DNA of 8,493 nucleotides from an uncultured Eubacteriales bacterium (GCA_902797195.1 CADBRY010000126.1:1-8493), one strand, 5' to 3'. Counted from the stretch's first letter, positions 1 through 5,796 are shown. The notes: a model not told the origin generated them from the letters alone. Numbers and translations are program-made.

Positions 1-431
1 CTTATCTGACACATTTCCCTGTCTATGAAATTTCTTCTTACGGAAGGATCATCCTTTACTATCTTAAGATCTTCCGGAGAAAAAATAATTATATTTACTT
101 TGCTTATAAGCTCTGATGATTTCTTTATCCTTACTCCGTCTATCTTTATTCCTTTTTTTCCTTCCCTGTTTATCACTATCTCTATATTGTGATCGTCATC
201 GTCGTAATTTACATTGGTTTTTATCCTGCAGAATTCCTCTCCAAATCTTATAACGTCTCTGTCTCTGTTGGTTTTGAAAGATTTTGAAAGAGCATTAAAA
301 TAGATACCTTCCAACATGTTGGTTTTTCCCTGGGCATTATCGCCTATGAAAATATTCACATTCTCGTTGAAAGATACCTTTATTGATTTGTAGTTTCTAA
401 AATCTTTTAATTCGATTTCATTTATTCTCAT
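1..431 (-). CDS. recF: DNA replication/repair protein RecF, N-terminal part (cut by window edge)
   Basis: RecF is an SMC-like ATPase that binds gapped DNA and helps load RecA during recombinational repair. The reading frame opens with ATG at 431 and stays open to the window edge, giving 143 codons. Its start MRINEIELKDFRNY is typical of RecF. A Walker A motif, GDNAQGKTN, lies at about residues 30-38, and the family block FSPEDLKIVKDDPSVRR is near the end of the visible part. The signature and Walker B motifs lie outside the window. It starts 24 bases after the dnaN stop in the same direction, so it is probably co-transcribed with dnaN. There is no good Shine-Dalgarno sequence: the gap instead carries TAAAGGCAACGGAA, whose AAAGG is about 15 bases from the ATG. 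The identification is secure. Confidence 0.96.
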   Translation of the reverse strand, partial: MRINEIELKDFRNYKSIKVSFNENVNIFIGDNAQGKTNMLEGIYFNALSKSFKTNRDRDVIRFGEEFCRIKTNVNYDDDDHNIEIVINREGKKGIKIDGVRIKKSSELISKVNIIIFSPEDLKIVKDDPSVRRNFIDREMCQI

Positions 432-438
432 TACTGTA

Positions 439-452
439 TTCCGTTGCCTTTA
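439..452 (-). repeat. TAAAGGCAACGGAA element before recF
   Basis: This 14-base sequence, read on the minus strand, fills most of the 24-base dnaN-recF gap. The identical 14-mer occurs at 5827-5840 upstream of mnmE. The shorter core AAAGGCAACG occurs three further times in the window. Its AAAGG could pair with the CCUUU end of 16S rRNA, but the spacing to the recF ATG is long for a Shine-Dalgarno site. The function is unknown. Confidence 0.6.
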
Positions 453-455
453 TAC

Positions 456-1571
456 CTACATGGCCGGAATTCTTACTGGAAGGATGAGATATTCAAAGGA
501 TGAGCCTTCAGCGGGTCTTACCACACAAGGTGTAACGCTTGTATTCATATAAAGGCAGATTTTCTCATCCTCTATTTCCTTGAGAGCGTCTATCATGAAT
601 TTTGAATTGAATCCGATCTCAATATCATTTCCCTCTTTTTCTATACCCATTTCTTCCTTAACATTTCCTTCTTCAGAACGGGATGTTATGGTGAGCATGT
701 CATCATTTATGGATATTTTTATGAGATTGTTCTTACCTTCTCTTGAAAGAAGTGAAGCTCTCTCTATACTGCTTATGAATATTTCTCTTCCAACATAGAC
801 CTTTGTCTTGCTTTCCGATGGAATGATATCTCTGTATTTTATAAACTCACCTTCCATGAGTCTTATTATTATTTCCGTTCTTCCTGTATTGATGACGGCT
901 TTTTTCTCTCCAAGATATAAATTGATATCTTCATCTTCGGAAGCGTCATCCGAAAGTATCCTTCCAATCTCATTCATCTTGGATGCGGATATAATGAATT
1001 TTTCTTCCGATTCACTTCTCATTTCTTCTTTTGTGAATGCCAGTCTGAATCCATCAAGAGCCACCATGGACATATTGTTTTCATTTATCTCTGTAAGTAT
1101 TCCGGTGAGTACTCCCTTTGATTCATCCACACTTGCAGCAAAGGATGTCTTCTTTATCATCCTTCTGAAGATTTCCTTATTTATTGAAAGATGTTTATCA
1201 TTATCTTCTCTCTTTCCTATCTCTGGAAAATCTTCAACAGGAAGAGATATAACATGAAATTCCGAAGAGTTTGTGTTTACCTTCACTCTCTCTTCGTCTT
1301 CCTTTTCTATGGTAACTTCCTCGTTTGGAAGTTTTCTCACTATATCTCCAAAGAGTTTGGCCATAACAACGGCGGATCCCTCTTCTTCTATATCTGCATC
1401 TATGTTGGTATTTATGCTTATATCCAGATCTGAAGCAGTCAGAGAAACTTTGCCCTTTTCTGCGGTAATGAGTATTCCTTTAAGGACGGGAAGAGTGGTT
1501 CTGCTGGAAACAGCAACAGAAACCGTATTCATTGCCTTTGAAAGAATTTGCTGATCGCATCTGAATTTCAT
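456..1571 (-). CDS. dnaN: DNA polymerase III beta subunit (sliding clamp)
   Basis: DnaN forms the ring-shaped dimer that tethers DNA polymerase III to the template and serves as a docking platform for repair and replication proteins. The 371-residue product has the usual length for three clamp domains of about 120 residues each. The N terminus MKFRCDQQIL, the block SRTTLPVLKGILI at about 23-35, the segment DGFRLAF near the middle, and the C-terminal YLILPVRIPAM, which contributes to the peptide-binding pocket, are all family features. The start is fixed by an AGGAGG sequence at 1577-1582 (minus strand), five bases upstream. It lies downstream of dnaA and 24 bases before recF. No convincing promoter is visible in the dnaA-dnaN gap, so read-through from dnaA is likely. 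The product is acidic and lysine-rich, with AT-rich codon use. Confidence 0.98.
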   Translation of the reverse strand: MKFRCDQQILSKAMNTVSVAVSSRTTLPVLKGILITAEKGKVSLTASDLDISINTNIDADIEEEGSAVVMAKLFGDIVRKLPNEEVTIEKEDEERVKVNTNSSEFHVISLPVEDFPEIGKREDNDKHLSINKEIFRRMIKKTSFAASVDESKGVLTGILTEINENNMSMVALDGFRLAFTKEEMRSESEEKFIISASKMNEIGRILSDDASEDEDINLYLGEKKAVINTGRTEIIIRLMEGEFIKYRDIIPSESKTKVYVGREIFISSIERASLLSREGKNNLIKISINDDMLTITSRSEEGNVKEEMGIEKEGNDIEIGFNSKFMIDALKEIEDEKICLYMNTSVTPCVVRPAEGSSFEYLILPVRIPAM

Positions 1572-1592
1572 TTTGACCTCCTGAAATGTGAT

Positions 1593-1660
1593 AAAAATCT
1601 TATATTATTAATATTATATATAGTAATAGTAGTAGTAGGGTCTGTTGATACTGTGGATAA
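1593..1660. other. Origin unwinding region: AT-rich DUE, DnaA-trios and DnaA boxes
   Basis: The arrangement matches the basal unwinding system described for Bacillus subtilis oriC. Read on the minus strand it runs: a perfect DnaA box TTATCCACA (1652-1660), a directly abutting weak box GTATCAACA (1643-1651), a short C run (1639-1640 and flank), a row of trinucleotides, and then about 30 bases of almost pure A/T (1593-1620). On the plus strand the trinucleotides read TAG TAA TAG TAG TAG TAG at 1621-1638, which is the 3'-(G/A)AT-5' DnaA-trio motif. DnaA bound at the boxes would extend along the trios and melt the AT-rich tract toward dnaN. The element layout is directly visible; its function here is inferred from the family. 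Confidence 0.85.
1652..1660 (-). promoter_or_regulatory. DnaA box, perfect consensus (TTATCCACA)
   Basis: An exact match to the DnaA-binding 9-mer, immediately next to a weaker box at 1643-1651 in the same orientation. Both sit on the side of the DnaA-trios expected for loading onto one strand. Confidence 0.9.
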
Positions 1661-1705
1661 CCTTATTCCTTCCCTTGGTTGAGCCGATAATGATCCAATC
1701 TGCCA

Positions 1706-1738
1706 TGTTGATATCCTGCTTTTTGAGTCAACAGCAGG
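1706..1738. repeat. Two interlocked inverted repeats between dnaA and dnaN
   Basis: TGTTGA (1706-1711) pairs with TCAACA (1728-1733), and CCTGC (1715-1719) pairs with GCAGG (1734-1738). The arms alternate (A-B-A'-B'), so in RNA they could form either of two hairpins or an H-type pseudoknot. There is no T run on either side, so a simple terminator is unlikely. TGTTGATA also resembles the weak DnaA box at 1643-1651, so these may instead be weak protein-binding sites. Confidence 0.45.
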
Positions 1739-1747
1739 TGTGGATTA
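1739..1747 (-). promoter_or_regulatory. DnaA box, one mismatch (TAATCCACA), overlapping the dnaA stop
   Basis: One base differs from TTATCCACA, and the orientation is the same as the boxes at 1643-1660. The first three bases are the dnaA stop codon TAA. It is likely part of the same box cluster, but a single mismatch makes this uncertain. Confidence 0.5.
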
Positions 1748-3139
1748 CTGAGATATCTCATCTTTGATGAGTTTTATCTCTTCGGCAAGTATGGCGCTGG
1801 TTTTTATTTCGTCCTCTATTTTTTTACATGCGTGAAGGACTGTTGTGTGGTCCTTTCCGCCAAACTGTTTCCCTATCTGAGGCAGGGACTGATCCGTCAT
1901 CTCTCTGCAAAGATACATTGCCACCTGTCTTGGATGAGTGAACTCCCTCTTCCTCTTTGATGATTCGAGGTCCGTAAGTTTGATATTGTATTTTTTGCAG
2001 ACCACATTCTTTATTTTTTCGCAGTTTATTGTGGAATCCTTCGCATTGAATACATCTGTGAGAGTCTGTTTTGCAAAGGCAACGGTTATCTTTGGATTCC
2101 CCGGCATGAACTGTGAATAGCTTTTGAGCCTTGTGAGAGAACTTTCAAGATCTCTTATATTGAATTTGATTTTCTCCGCCAGAAGGTCTATTACCTGCAG
2201 CAGATCATCGTCTATGAGCATATTCTCCTGCTCCGCCATCTGCCTGAGTATGGCTACTCTCGTTTCAAAATCAGGTGGCTGAACGTCTGCCACTATGTTC
2301 CACTGGAACCTTGATTTAAGCCTTTCATCAAGACTTGTAAGCTTGGATGGATGCCTGTCCGATGAAAGAACTATCTGTTTTTGGAATTCATAGAGAGTAT
2401 TGAATGTATGGAACAATTCCTCCTGAGTTGCCTCTTTGCCCTCGATAAATTGTATATCGTCTATTAACAGTACATCCACTCCCCTGTATTTTTCTTTAAA
2501 GAAGTTTATTCTTCTGTTTGAGTTATTTGGATCGTTTAAAGCCTGTATAAGTTCATTTGTAAACATTTCCGAAGAAACATAGAGGACTTTAAGTTCCGGA
2601 TGATGTTTAAGTATGTAATTACCTATTGCATGCATCAGGTGAGTCTTGCCAAGCCCCGATCCTCCGTAAATAAAAAGAGGGTTGTATACTTCTGCGGGAG
2701 ATTCTGCGATTGCAAGGCTTACCGCATGGGCATAGTTATTGTTGGATCCCACAATATAGTTATCGAATGTGTATTTTGGATTGAGAAAATATTCATCTCC
2801 CGATCTATCTTCGGATTTTGGGATAAGCTTTTTTTCCTTTCCCGAGCCTACTTCCGACAGCATCTCGTTGATATCTTCATCGGTGCTGTAAGAAATATTG
2901 ACCTTGTAATCCTTCTTTAAAACCTGGGATAAGGCGCTTTCTATTTCTTTAAGGTAACGGGTTTTAATAAGGCCTGCCTTGAATTGATCGCTGCAAGCTA
3001 AAGCAAGGACGCGTTTTTCATCGTCCCTGTAAATAGGCCTGATAGGTACTATCCATGTTTTGAAACTTACCTCAGGTATATTCTTTTTTAAAATGGACAT
3101 CACCTCTGCCCATCTGGATTGATCTATAGTTACCTTCAT
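1745..3139 (-). CDS. dnaA: Chromosomal replication initiator protein DnaA
   Basis: DnaA is the AAA+ ATPase that binds DnaA boxes and melts the origin to start replication. The 464-residue product shows all domains: an N-terminal helicase-loading domain (about 1-80, with RWAEVMSILKK and SFKTWI), a short charged linker (about 85-115), the AAA+ core (about 118-335) and a C-terminal helix-turn-helix (about 370-464). Walker A is GGSGLGKTH (159-167), Walker B is LLIDDIQF (224-231), sensor 1 lies around LSSDRHPS (258-265), and the DNA-binding signature is DHTTVLHA (430-437). Two conserved blocks are slightly atypical: SRFQWNIVADVQPPD has Asn where Gly is usual, and NIRDLESSL replaces NIRELEGAL. The ATG at 3139 gives the normal N terminus, but no Shine-Dalgarno sequence precedes it. 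DnaA boxes on both sides suggest self-regulation. Confidence 0.98.
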   Translation of the reverse strand: MKVTIDQSRWAEVMSILKKNIPEVSFKTWIVPIRPIYRDDEKRVLALACSDQFKAGLIKTRYLKEIESALSQVLKKDYKVNISYSTDEDINEMLSEVGSGKEKKLIPKSEDRSGDEYFLNPKYTFDNYIVGSNNNYAHAVSLAIAESPAEVYNPLFIYGGSGLGKTHLMHAIGNYILKHHPELKVLYVSSEMFTNELIQALNDPNNSNRRINFFKEKYRGVDVLLIDDIQFIEGKEATQEELFHTFNTLYEFQKQIVLSSDRHPSKLTSLDERLKSRFQWNIVADVQPPDFETRVAILRQMAEQENMLIDDDLLQVIDLLAEKIKFNIRDLESSLTRLKSYSQFMPGNPKITVAFAKQTLTDVFNAKDSTINCEKIKNVVCKKYNIKLTDLESSKRKREFTHPRQVAMYLCREMTDQSLPQIGKQFGGKDHTTVLHACKKIEDEIKTSAILAEEIKLIKDEISQ

Positions 3140-3148
3140 AGCATTGAT

Positions 3149-3177
3149 ATAATAACAAAAACCTGATTAAGAGTAAA
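3149..3177 (-). promoter_or_regulatory. Candidate dnaA promoter abutting the start codon
   Basis: On the minus strand TTTACT (3177-3172) and TATTAT (3154-3149) are separated by exactly 17 bases, giving 4/6 and 5/6 matches to the vegetative consensus. The predicted transcript start is near 3142, only about three bases before the dnaA ATG. That would make the message nearly leaderless, which fits the missing Shine-Dalgarno sequence. In such AT-rich DNA chance matches are common, so the call is tentative. Confidence 0.35.
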
Positions 3178-3188
3178 TAAAAATGAAT

Positions 3189-3197
3189 TCATCCACA
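3189..3197 (+). promoter_or_regulatory. DnaA box, one mismatch (TCATCCACA)
   Basis: Differs from TTATCCACA at the second base. It lies just upstream of the candidate dnaA promoter, where bound DnaA could influence dnaA expression. Confidence 0.6.
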
Positions 3198-3243
3198 GGT
3201 ATTTGTGGACCAAAAAAGCTTGAAATATAAATCGAAGAGATAT

Positions 3244-3264
3244 TTATCCACAGATTGTGGATAA
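3244..3264. promoter_or_regulatory. Head-to-head pair of perfect DnaA boxes
   Basis: TTATCCACA (3244-3252, plus) and its exact reverse complement TGTGGATAA (3256-3264) are separated by GAT, forming a 21-base palindrome. Two consensus sites facing each other with a three-base gap should bind DnaA strongly and cooperatively. This is the core of the upstream box cluster. Confidence 0.93.
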
Positions 3265-3325
3265 AGTTGTGCATATAATTCACACCATCACCAATATATA
3301 GGGGTTTCATATGATAATGGGATGG

Positions 3326-3366
3326 AAAGGCAACCAAAATGGTCTCAAAATGCCTTTATTGCCTTT
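3326..3366. repeat. Inverted repeat AAAGGCAA / TTGCCTTT with an extra half-site
   Basis: AAAGGCAA at 3326-3333 has its perfect reverse complement at 3359-3366, and a shorter alternative partner TGCCTTT at 3351-3357. Two different right arms could therefore pair with one left arm (8 or 7 base pairs). The left arm belongs to a 21-base segment (3322-3342) that closely resembles the mnmE leader repeat. There is no T tract, so it does not look like a terminator. It ends nine bases before the rpmH -35 box, a position suited to a regulator-binding site. Confidence 0.5.
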
Positions 3367-3374
3367 AAAATAAA

Positions 3375-3403
3375 TTGACACTGATTTTTTATGACTATAT
3401 AAT
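3375..3403 (+). promoter_or_regulatory. Perfect consensus vegetative promoter of the rpmH operon
   Basis: TTGACA (3375-3380) and TATAAT (3398-3403) are both exact consensus hexamers with the optimal 17-base spacer. Transcription should start near 3410, giving a leader of about 64 bases before rpmH. The operon makes ribosomal protein bL34 and the RNase P protein, so strong expression is expected. Confidence 0.93.
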
Positions 3404-3473
3404 ATACAGGCTAATGCGCATAGATTGAAATTGAGATGTATGCCACTATAAAAAAACAGGAGGAACAGCCAAA

Positions 3474-3608
3474 ATGAAGATGACTTATCAGCCTAAAAAA
3501 AGGCAGAGAAAAAAAGAACACGGCTTCAGAAAAAGAATGAAGACAAGAAACGGCAGAAATCTGCTTAAGAGAAGAAGAAGAAAAGGTAGAAAAGTTCTGT
3601 CAGCATAA
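3474..3608 (+). CDS. rpmH: 50S ribosomal protein L34 (bL34)
   Basis: bL34 is a small, very basic protein of the large ribosomal subunit. The 44-residue product is full length, with the family start [20 protein letters not shown] and the ending GRKVLSA. More than half of its residues are Lys or Arg. The start is set by an AGGAGG sequence at about 3459-3464, spaced about nine bases from the ATG. It is the first gene after the consensus promoter, and rnpA follows 36 bases later, as in most bacteria. A hairpin begins inside its stop codon. Confidence 0.97.
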   Translation: MKMTYQPKKRQRKKEHGFRKRMKTRNGRNLLKRRRRKGRKVLSA

Positions 3609-3630
3609 GGACCGCAGGCGTGGTCTTTTT
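3607..3630 (+). terminator. Hairpin between rpmH and rnpA, possible partial terminator
   Basis: Positions 3607-3615 pair with 3620-3628 around the loop AGGC, giving nine pairs of which two are G-U in RNA. Three of the five T residues belong to the stem, leaving only two T after it, so termination is probably incomplete. It overlaps the rpmH stop codon. It could act as an attenuator that lowers rnpA output relative to rpmH, or as an mRNA processing or stability element. Confidence 0.5.
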
Positions 3631-3644
3631 GTATTGAATGAAAT

Positions 3645-3977
3645 ATGCTTAAGAAGGAAGTACTGAGAGGTAAAAAAGAGTTTGGTAGGCTTTACGGCAA
3701 AGGAAACTCTATTAGAGACAGATATATAGTGTTGATCTACCTCAAAAATGGACTTTCATATAATAGAAGGGCCTTTCTGGCCAGCAAGAAGGTTGGAAAC
3801 AGCGTTCAGAGGAACAGAGCAAAGAGGCTTATGAAGGAAAGCTTCAGATATTACGAAGAGAGAATACCTGAAGGTTACGACATCATACTGATTGCAAGAA
3901 ACACCATAAACGGCAGGAAGTATGAAGATGTAAGGAAATCCTTTGAGAAAAGTCTTAAAAAGGCGAAGCTCATTTAG
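3645..3977 (+). CDS. rnpA: Ribonuclease P protein component
   Basis: RnpA is the small basic protein that assists the RNase P RNA in removing 5' leaders from precursor tRNAs. The 110-residue product has the normal length. The RNR motif, [17 protein letters not shown] at about 49-65, is clear, and the later segment YDIILIARN (about 78-86) is typical. An in-frame TGA two codons upstream of the ATG fixes the earliest possible start at 3645. No Shine-Dalgarno sequence precedes it; the upstream bases are TTGAATGAAAT. A four-codon frame beginning at 3638 (MKYA, stop at 3650-3652) overlaps the start in another frame. Translation may be weak, coupled or controlled by the hairpin upstream. yidD follows after 17 bases. 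Confidence 0.96.
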   Translation: MLKKEVLRGKKEFGRLYGKGNSIRDRYIVLIYLKNGLSYNRRAFLASKKVGNSVQRNRAKRLMKESFRYYEERIPEGYDIILIARNTINGRKYEDVRKSFEKSLKKAKLI

Positions 3978-3994
3978 AGGATGAGGGTGATGAG

Positions 3995-4204
3995 ATGAAA
4001 TATCCCTTGATATTGATAATAAAATTCTATCAGAAGGTAATCTCACCCATGTTCCCGCCAACATGCAGATTCTATCCCACATGCTCCACATATTTCATTC
4101 AGGCACTTGAAAAGTATGGTTTTTTTAAGGGAAGTTACCTTGGGATAAGAAGGATACTCAGATGTCATCCTTTTAATCCGGGAGGATACGATCCCTTAAA
4201 ATAG
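3995..4204 (+). CDS. yidD: Membrane protein insertion efficiency factor YidD
   Basis: YidD is a small membrane-associated protein thought to assist YidC in inserting proteins into the cytoplasmic membrane. The 69-residue product matches the family closely: a hydrophobic and amphipathic N terminus, the cysteine motif [10 protein letters not shown] (Cys24 and Cys30), and the ending [17 protein letters not shown] with a third cysteine. A GAGGG sequence about seven bases before the ATG serves as ribosome-binding site. It lies between rnpA and yidC, the usual order, and its TAG stop overlaps the yidC Shine-Dalgarno sequence (4203-4208), which suggests coupled translation. Confidence 0.95.
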   Translation: MKYPLILIIKFYQKVISPMFPPTCRFYPTCSTYFIQALEKYGFFKGSYLGIRRILRCHPFNPGGYDPLK

Positions 4205-4218
4205 GAGGAAAACAGTTT

Positions 4219-4956
4219 ATGTACACAGTGCTAGGTATAATAGCAGCACCTCTTGGTAAGCTTCTTGACCTGCTGTATGGTTTCGTGGGGCACTACGGGA
4301 TCACTATTATCATATTTACTGTTATCGTAAAAGTCTGTCTCTATCCCCTGTATATCAAGCAGATAAAATCAACTGCAAGGATGCAGGAGATGCAGCCCAA
4401 AATCCAGGAAATCCAGAATAAGTACGCCAACGACCGTGAGATGATGAACATCAAGATGGCGGAGCTTCAGAAGGAAGAGAAATTCAGCCCCATGGGCGGA
4501 TGTCTTCCGATGCTTATTCAGATGCCGATAATCATGGGTCTTTTTGCCCTTCTCAGAAACCCAATGAGATATATGGAAAATGACAACATGATCTTCGCAT
4601 TTCACGAATCATTTCTCTGGATCAAGGATCTGAGCCAGCCTGACCTGTGGATCCTTCCAATAATTGCAGGCGTGGCCACATTCTTCTCATTTACGATGAA
4701 CAGAGCTCTTACGGAAACACCCGCGGGAGCCAATCAGATGGCAGGAATGACCAAGATGATGCAGTATGTATTTCCTCTTATGATTCTCTGGATGGCAAGA
4801 TCATTCCCATCAGGACTTGCTCTTTACTGGGCAGTCAGCCAGGTGATACAGATTTTCTTCAACATCCACATGTCTTCCATAAGAAACAAGATGAAGAGAG
4901 AATCGGAAGAGAGAAAGATGAGAGCGAAACTTGAAAAGAAGCTGGCTCAGCAGTAG
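4219..4956 (+). CDS. yidC: Membrane protein insertase YidC (short Oxa1-type form)
   Basis: YidC inserts and folds membrane proteins, alone or with SecYEG. The 245-residue product is the short Gram-positive form without the large periplasmic domain of proteobacteria. Hydrophobic segments lie at about 26-46, 93-112, 143-158 and 183-215. An amphipathic N terminus precedes them, and a charged helical hairpin (about 47-90) sits between the first two. The C-terminal tail is rich in Lys and Glu. No lipobox cysteine is present, so it is probably not a lipoprotein like B. subtilis SpoIIIJ. In the first conserved segment, IVKVCLYPLYIKQ carries Lys38 where SpoIIIJ has the functional groove Arg; the charge is kept. 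AGGAGG lies ten bases before the ATG. Confidence 0.96.
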   Translation: MYTVLGIIAAPLGKLLDLLYGFVGHYGITIIIFTVIVKVCLYPLYIKQIKSTARMQEMQPKIQEIQNKYANDREMMNIKMAELQKEEKFSPMGGCLPMLIQMPIIMGLFALLRNPMRYMENDNMIFAFHESFLWIKDLSQPDLWILPIIAGVATFFSFTMNRALTETPAGANQMAGMTKMMQYVFPLMILWMARSFPSGLALYWAVSQVIQIFFNIHMSSIRNKMKRESEERKMRAKLEKKLAQQ

Positions 4957-4978
4957 TCCGGCATTTGGAGGATAAACA

Positions 4979-5764
4979 ATGGCAACAGTTGAAAAATGGG
5001 GCTCCAGCGTTGAAGAAGCTGTAAACTACGCCCTTCAGGAGATGAAACTCACAGAGGATCAGGTTGAGATAACAGTGCTGGAAGAGCCATCAAAGGGCTT
5101 CTTCGGACTGGGTGCCAAACTTGCCAAGGTAAGAGTTGAAGCTAAGGTCTCCGAAACTGAAAAACAGGCAGAAAAAGAAGAAAAGAAAGAAAAGAAGGCC
5201 CCAAAAAAGCCTAAGAAAAAAGAAAAGAAAAAGGAAAGCGCTCCCGCTGAGAAAACAGAATACAGAGCGGCGGAGAACATCGCTCTTGAGGGAGTGGACA
5301 AGGACAGCCTTCCCCTGGTGGAAGATCACGAAGCCCTTACCTTCCTTAAGGAAGTAACGGGGAAAATGGGACTAACCCTTGATTTTCAGGCAAGAGCCGG
5401 AGAAAACGCAGTATATATTGAGATGAGCGGAGATGATGCAAGGACCATAATCGGCAAGAGAGGACAGACTCTCGATGCGGTCCAGTACCTCACCAGTCTC
5501 GTGGCCAACAAAGGCAAGGATGAATATGTCAAGGTTGTTCTGGATGCGGAGAACTATCGCTCCAAGAGACAGAGAACGCTGGAGCAGCTGGCAAACAGAC
5601 TGGCGAGCAAGGTTGTCAGAACCGGCAAATATGTCCGCCTTGAGCCTATGAATCCCTACGAAAGAAAGGTCATTCACTCAACACTTCAGTCTCATCCCGA
5701 CGTTGTGACCCGAAGTGAAGGAGACGAGCCATACCGTAAGGTTATAATCGAAAAGAAAAAATAA
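4979..5764 (+). CDS. khpB: RNA-binding protein Jag/KhpB (Jag-N, KH and R3H domains)
   Basis: Jag/KhpB is an RNA-binding protein linked to cell elongation and division control in Gram-positive bacteria, and it is commonly encoded next to yidC. The 261-residue product shows the three expected parts: a Jag-N domain (about 1-55, with EEPSKGFFGLGAKLAKVRV), a lysine/glutamate-rich linker (about 60-95), a KH domain (about 115-190, GxxG loop GKRG at 159-162) and an R3H domain (about 195-258, with NPYERKVIH and SEGDEPYRKVII). The start follows a GGAGG sequence by eight bases, 22 bases after yidC. The linker is almost entirely Lys, Glu, Pro and Ala and is presumably disordered. It is the last gene before the terminator. 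It is also known as jag or eloR. Confidence 0.95.
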   Translation: MATVEKWGSSVEEAVNYALQEMKLTEDQVEITVLEEPSKGFFGLGAKLAKVRVEAKVSETEKQAEKEEKKEKKAPKKPKKKEKKKESAPAEKTEYRAAENIALEGVDKDSLPLVEDHEALTFLKEVTGKMGLTLDFQARAGENAVYIEMSGDDARTIIGKRGQTLDAVQYLTSLVANKGKDEYVKVVLDAENYRSKRQRTLEQLANRLASKVVRTGKYVRLEPMNPYERKVIHSTLQSHPDVVTRSEGDEPYRKVIIEKKK

Positions 5765-5771
5765 GAATACC

Positions 5772-5796
5772 AGAGCCCGCCGCAGCGGGCTCTTTT
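5772..5796 (+). terminator. Intrinsic terminator after jag
   Basis: A nine-pair, GC-rich stem (AGAGCCCGC at 5772-5780 with GCGGGCTCT at 5785-5793) closes the loop CGCA and is followed by a short T run ending at 5796. The stem is strong but the T run is only four bases, so some read-through into mnmE-mnmG is possible. Confidence 0.88.

Larger units (their letters stand above)
3140..3300. other. Upstream part of oriC: DnaA-box cluster between dnaA and rpmH
   Basis: This is the dnaA-proximal half of the 334-base gene-free gap. It is AT-rich and contains two perfect DnaA boxes in a head-to-head pair (3244-3264), one box with a single mismatch (3189-3197, TCATCCACA), and weaker candidates at 3268-3276 (minus, ATATGCACA), 3276-3284 (TAATTCACA) and 3205-3213 (minus, TGGTCCACA). 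No DnaA-trio row is seen here, so unwinding more likely starts in the dnaA-dnaN gap while this part organises DnaA and controls dnaA transcription. The rest of the gap (3301-3473) holds an inverted repeat, the rpmH promoter and the rpmH leader. Confidence 0.85.

Noticed and set aside
1613..1618. Exact TATAAT on the minus strand as a dnaN promoter
   Set aside because: It lies in the AT-rich unwinding tract, where TATAAT is likely by chance, and the sequence 17 bases upstream (ACCCTA) does not resemble a -35 box.
3322..3378. An 18-codon open frame (start ATG 3322) and a 9-codon frame (3339-3368) in the origin gap
   Set aside because: No Shine-Dalgarno sequence, no recognisable product, and the longer frame ends inside the -35 box of the rpmH promoter. 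Short frames like these arise by chance in AT-rich DNA.
3418..3443. Small hairpin GCATA/TATGC in the rpmH leader
   Set aside because: Only five base pairs with a 16-base loop; too weak to support a regulatory RNA structure.
5059..5329. Long reading frames antisense to and overlapping jag
   Set aside because: They are produced by the A-rich Lys/Glu linker of jag read on the other strand or frame, giving Phe/Ser runs without ribosome-binding sites or family resemblance.
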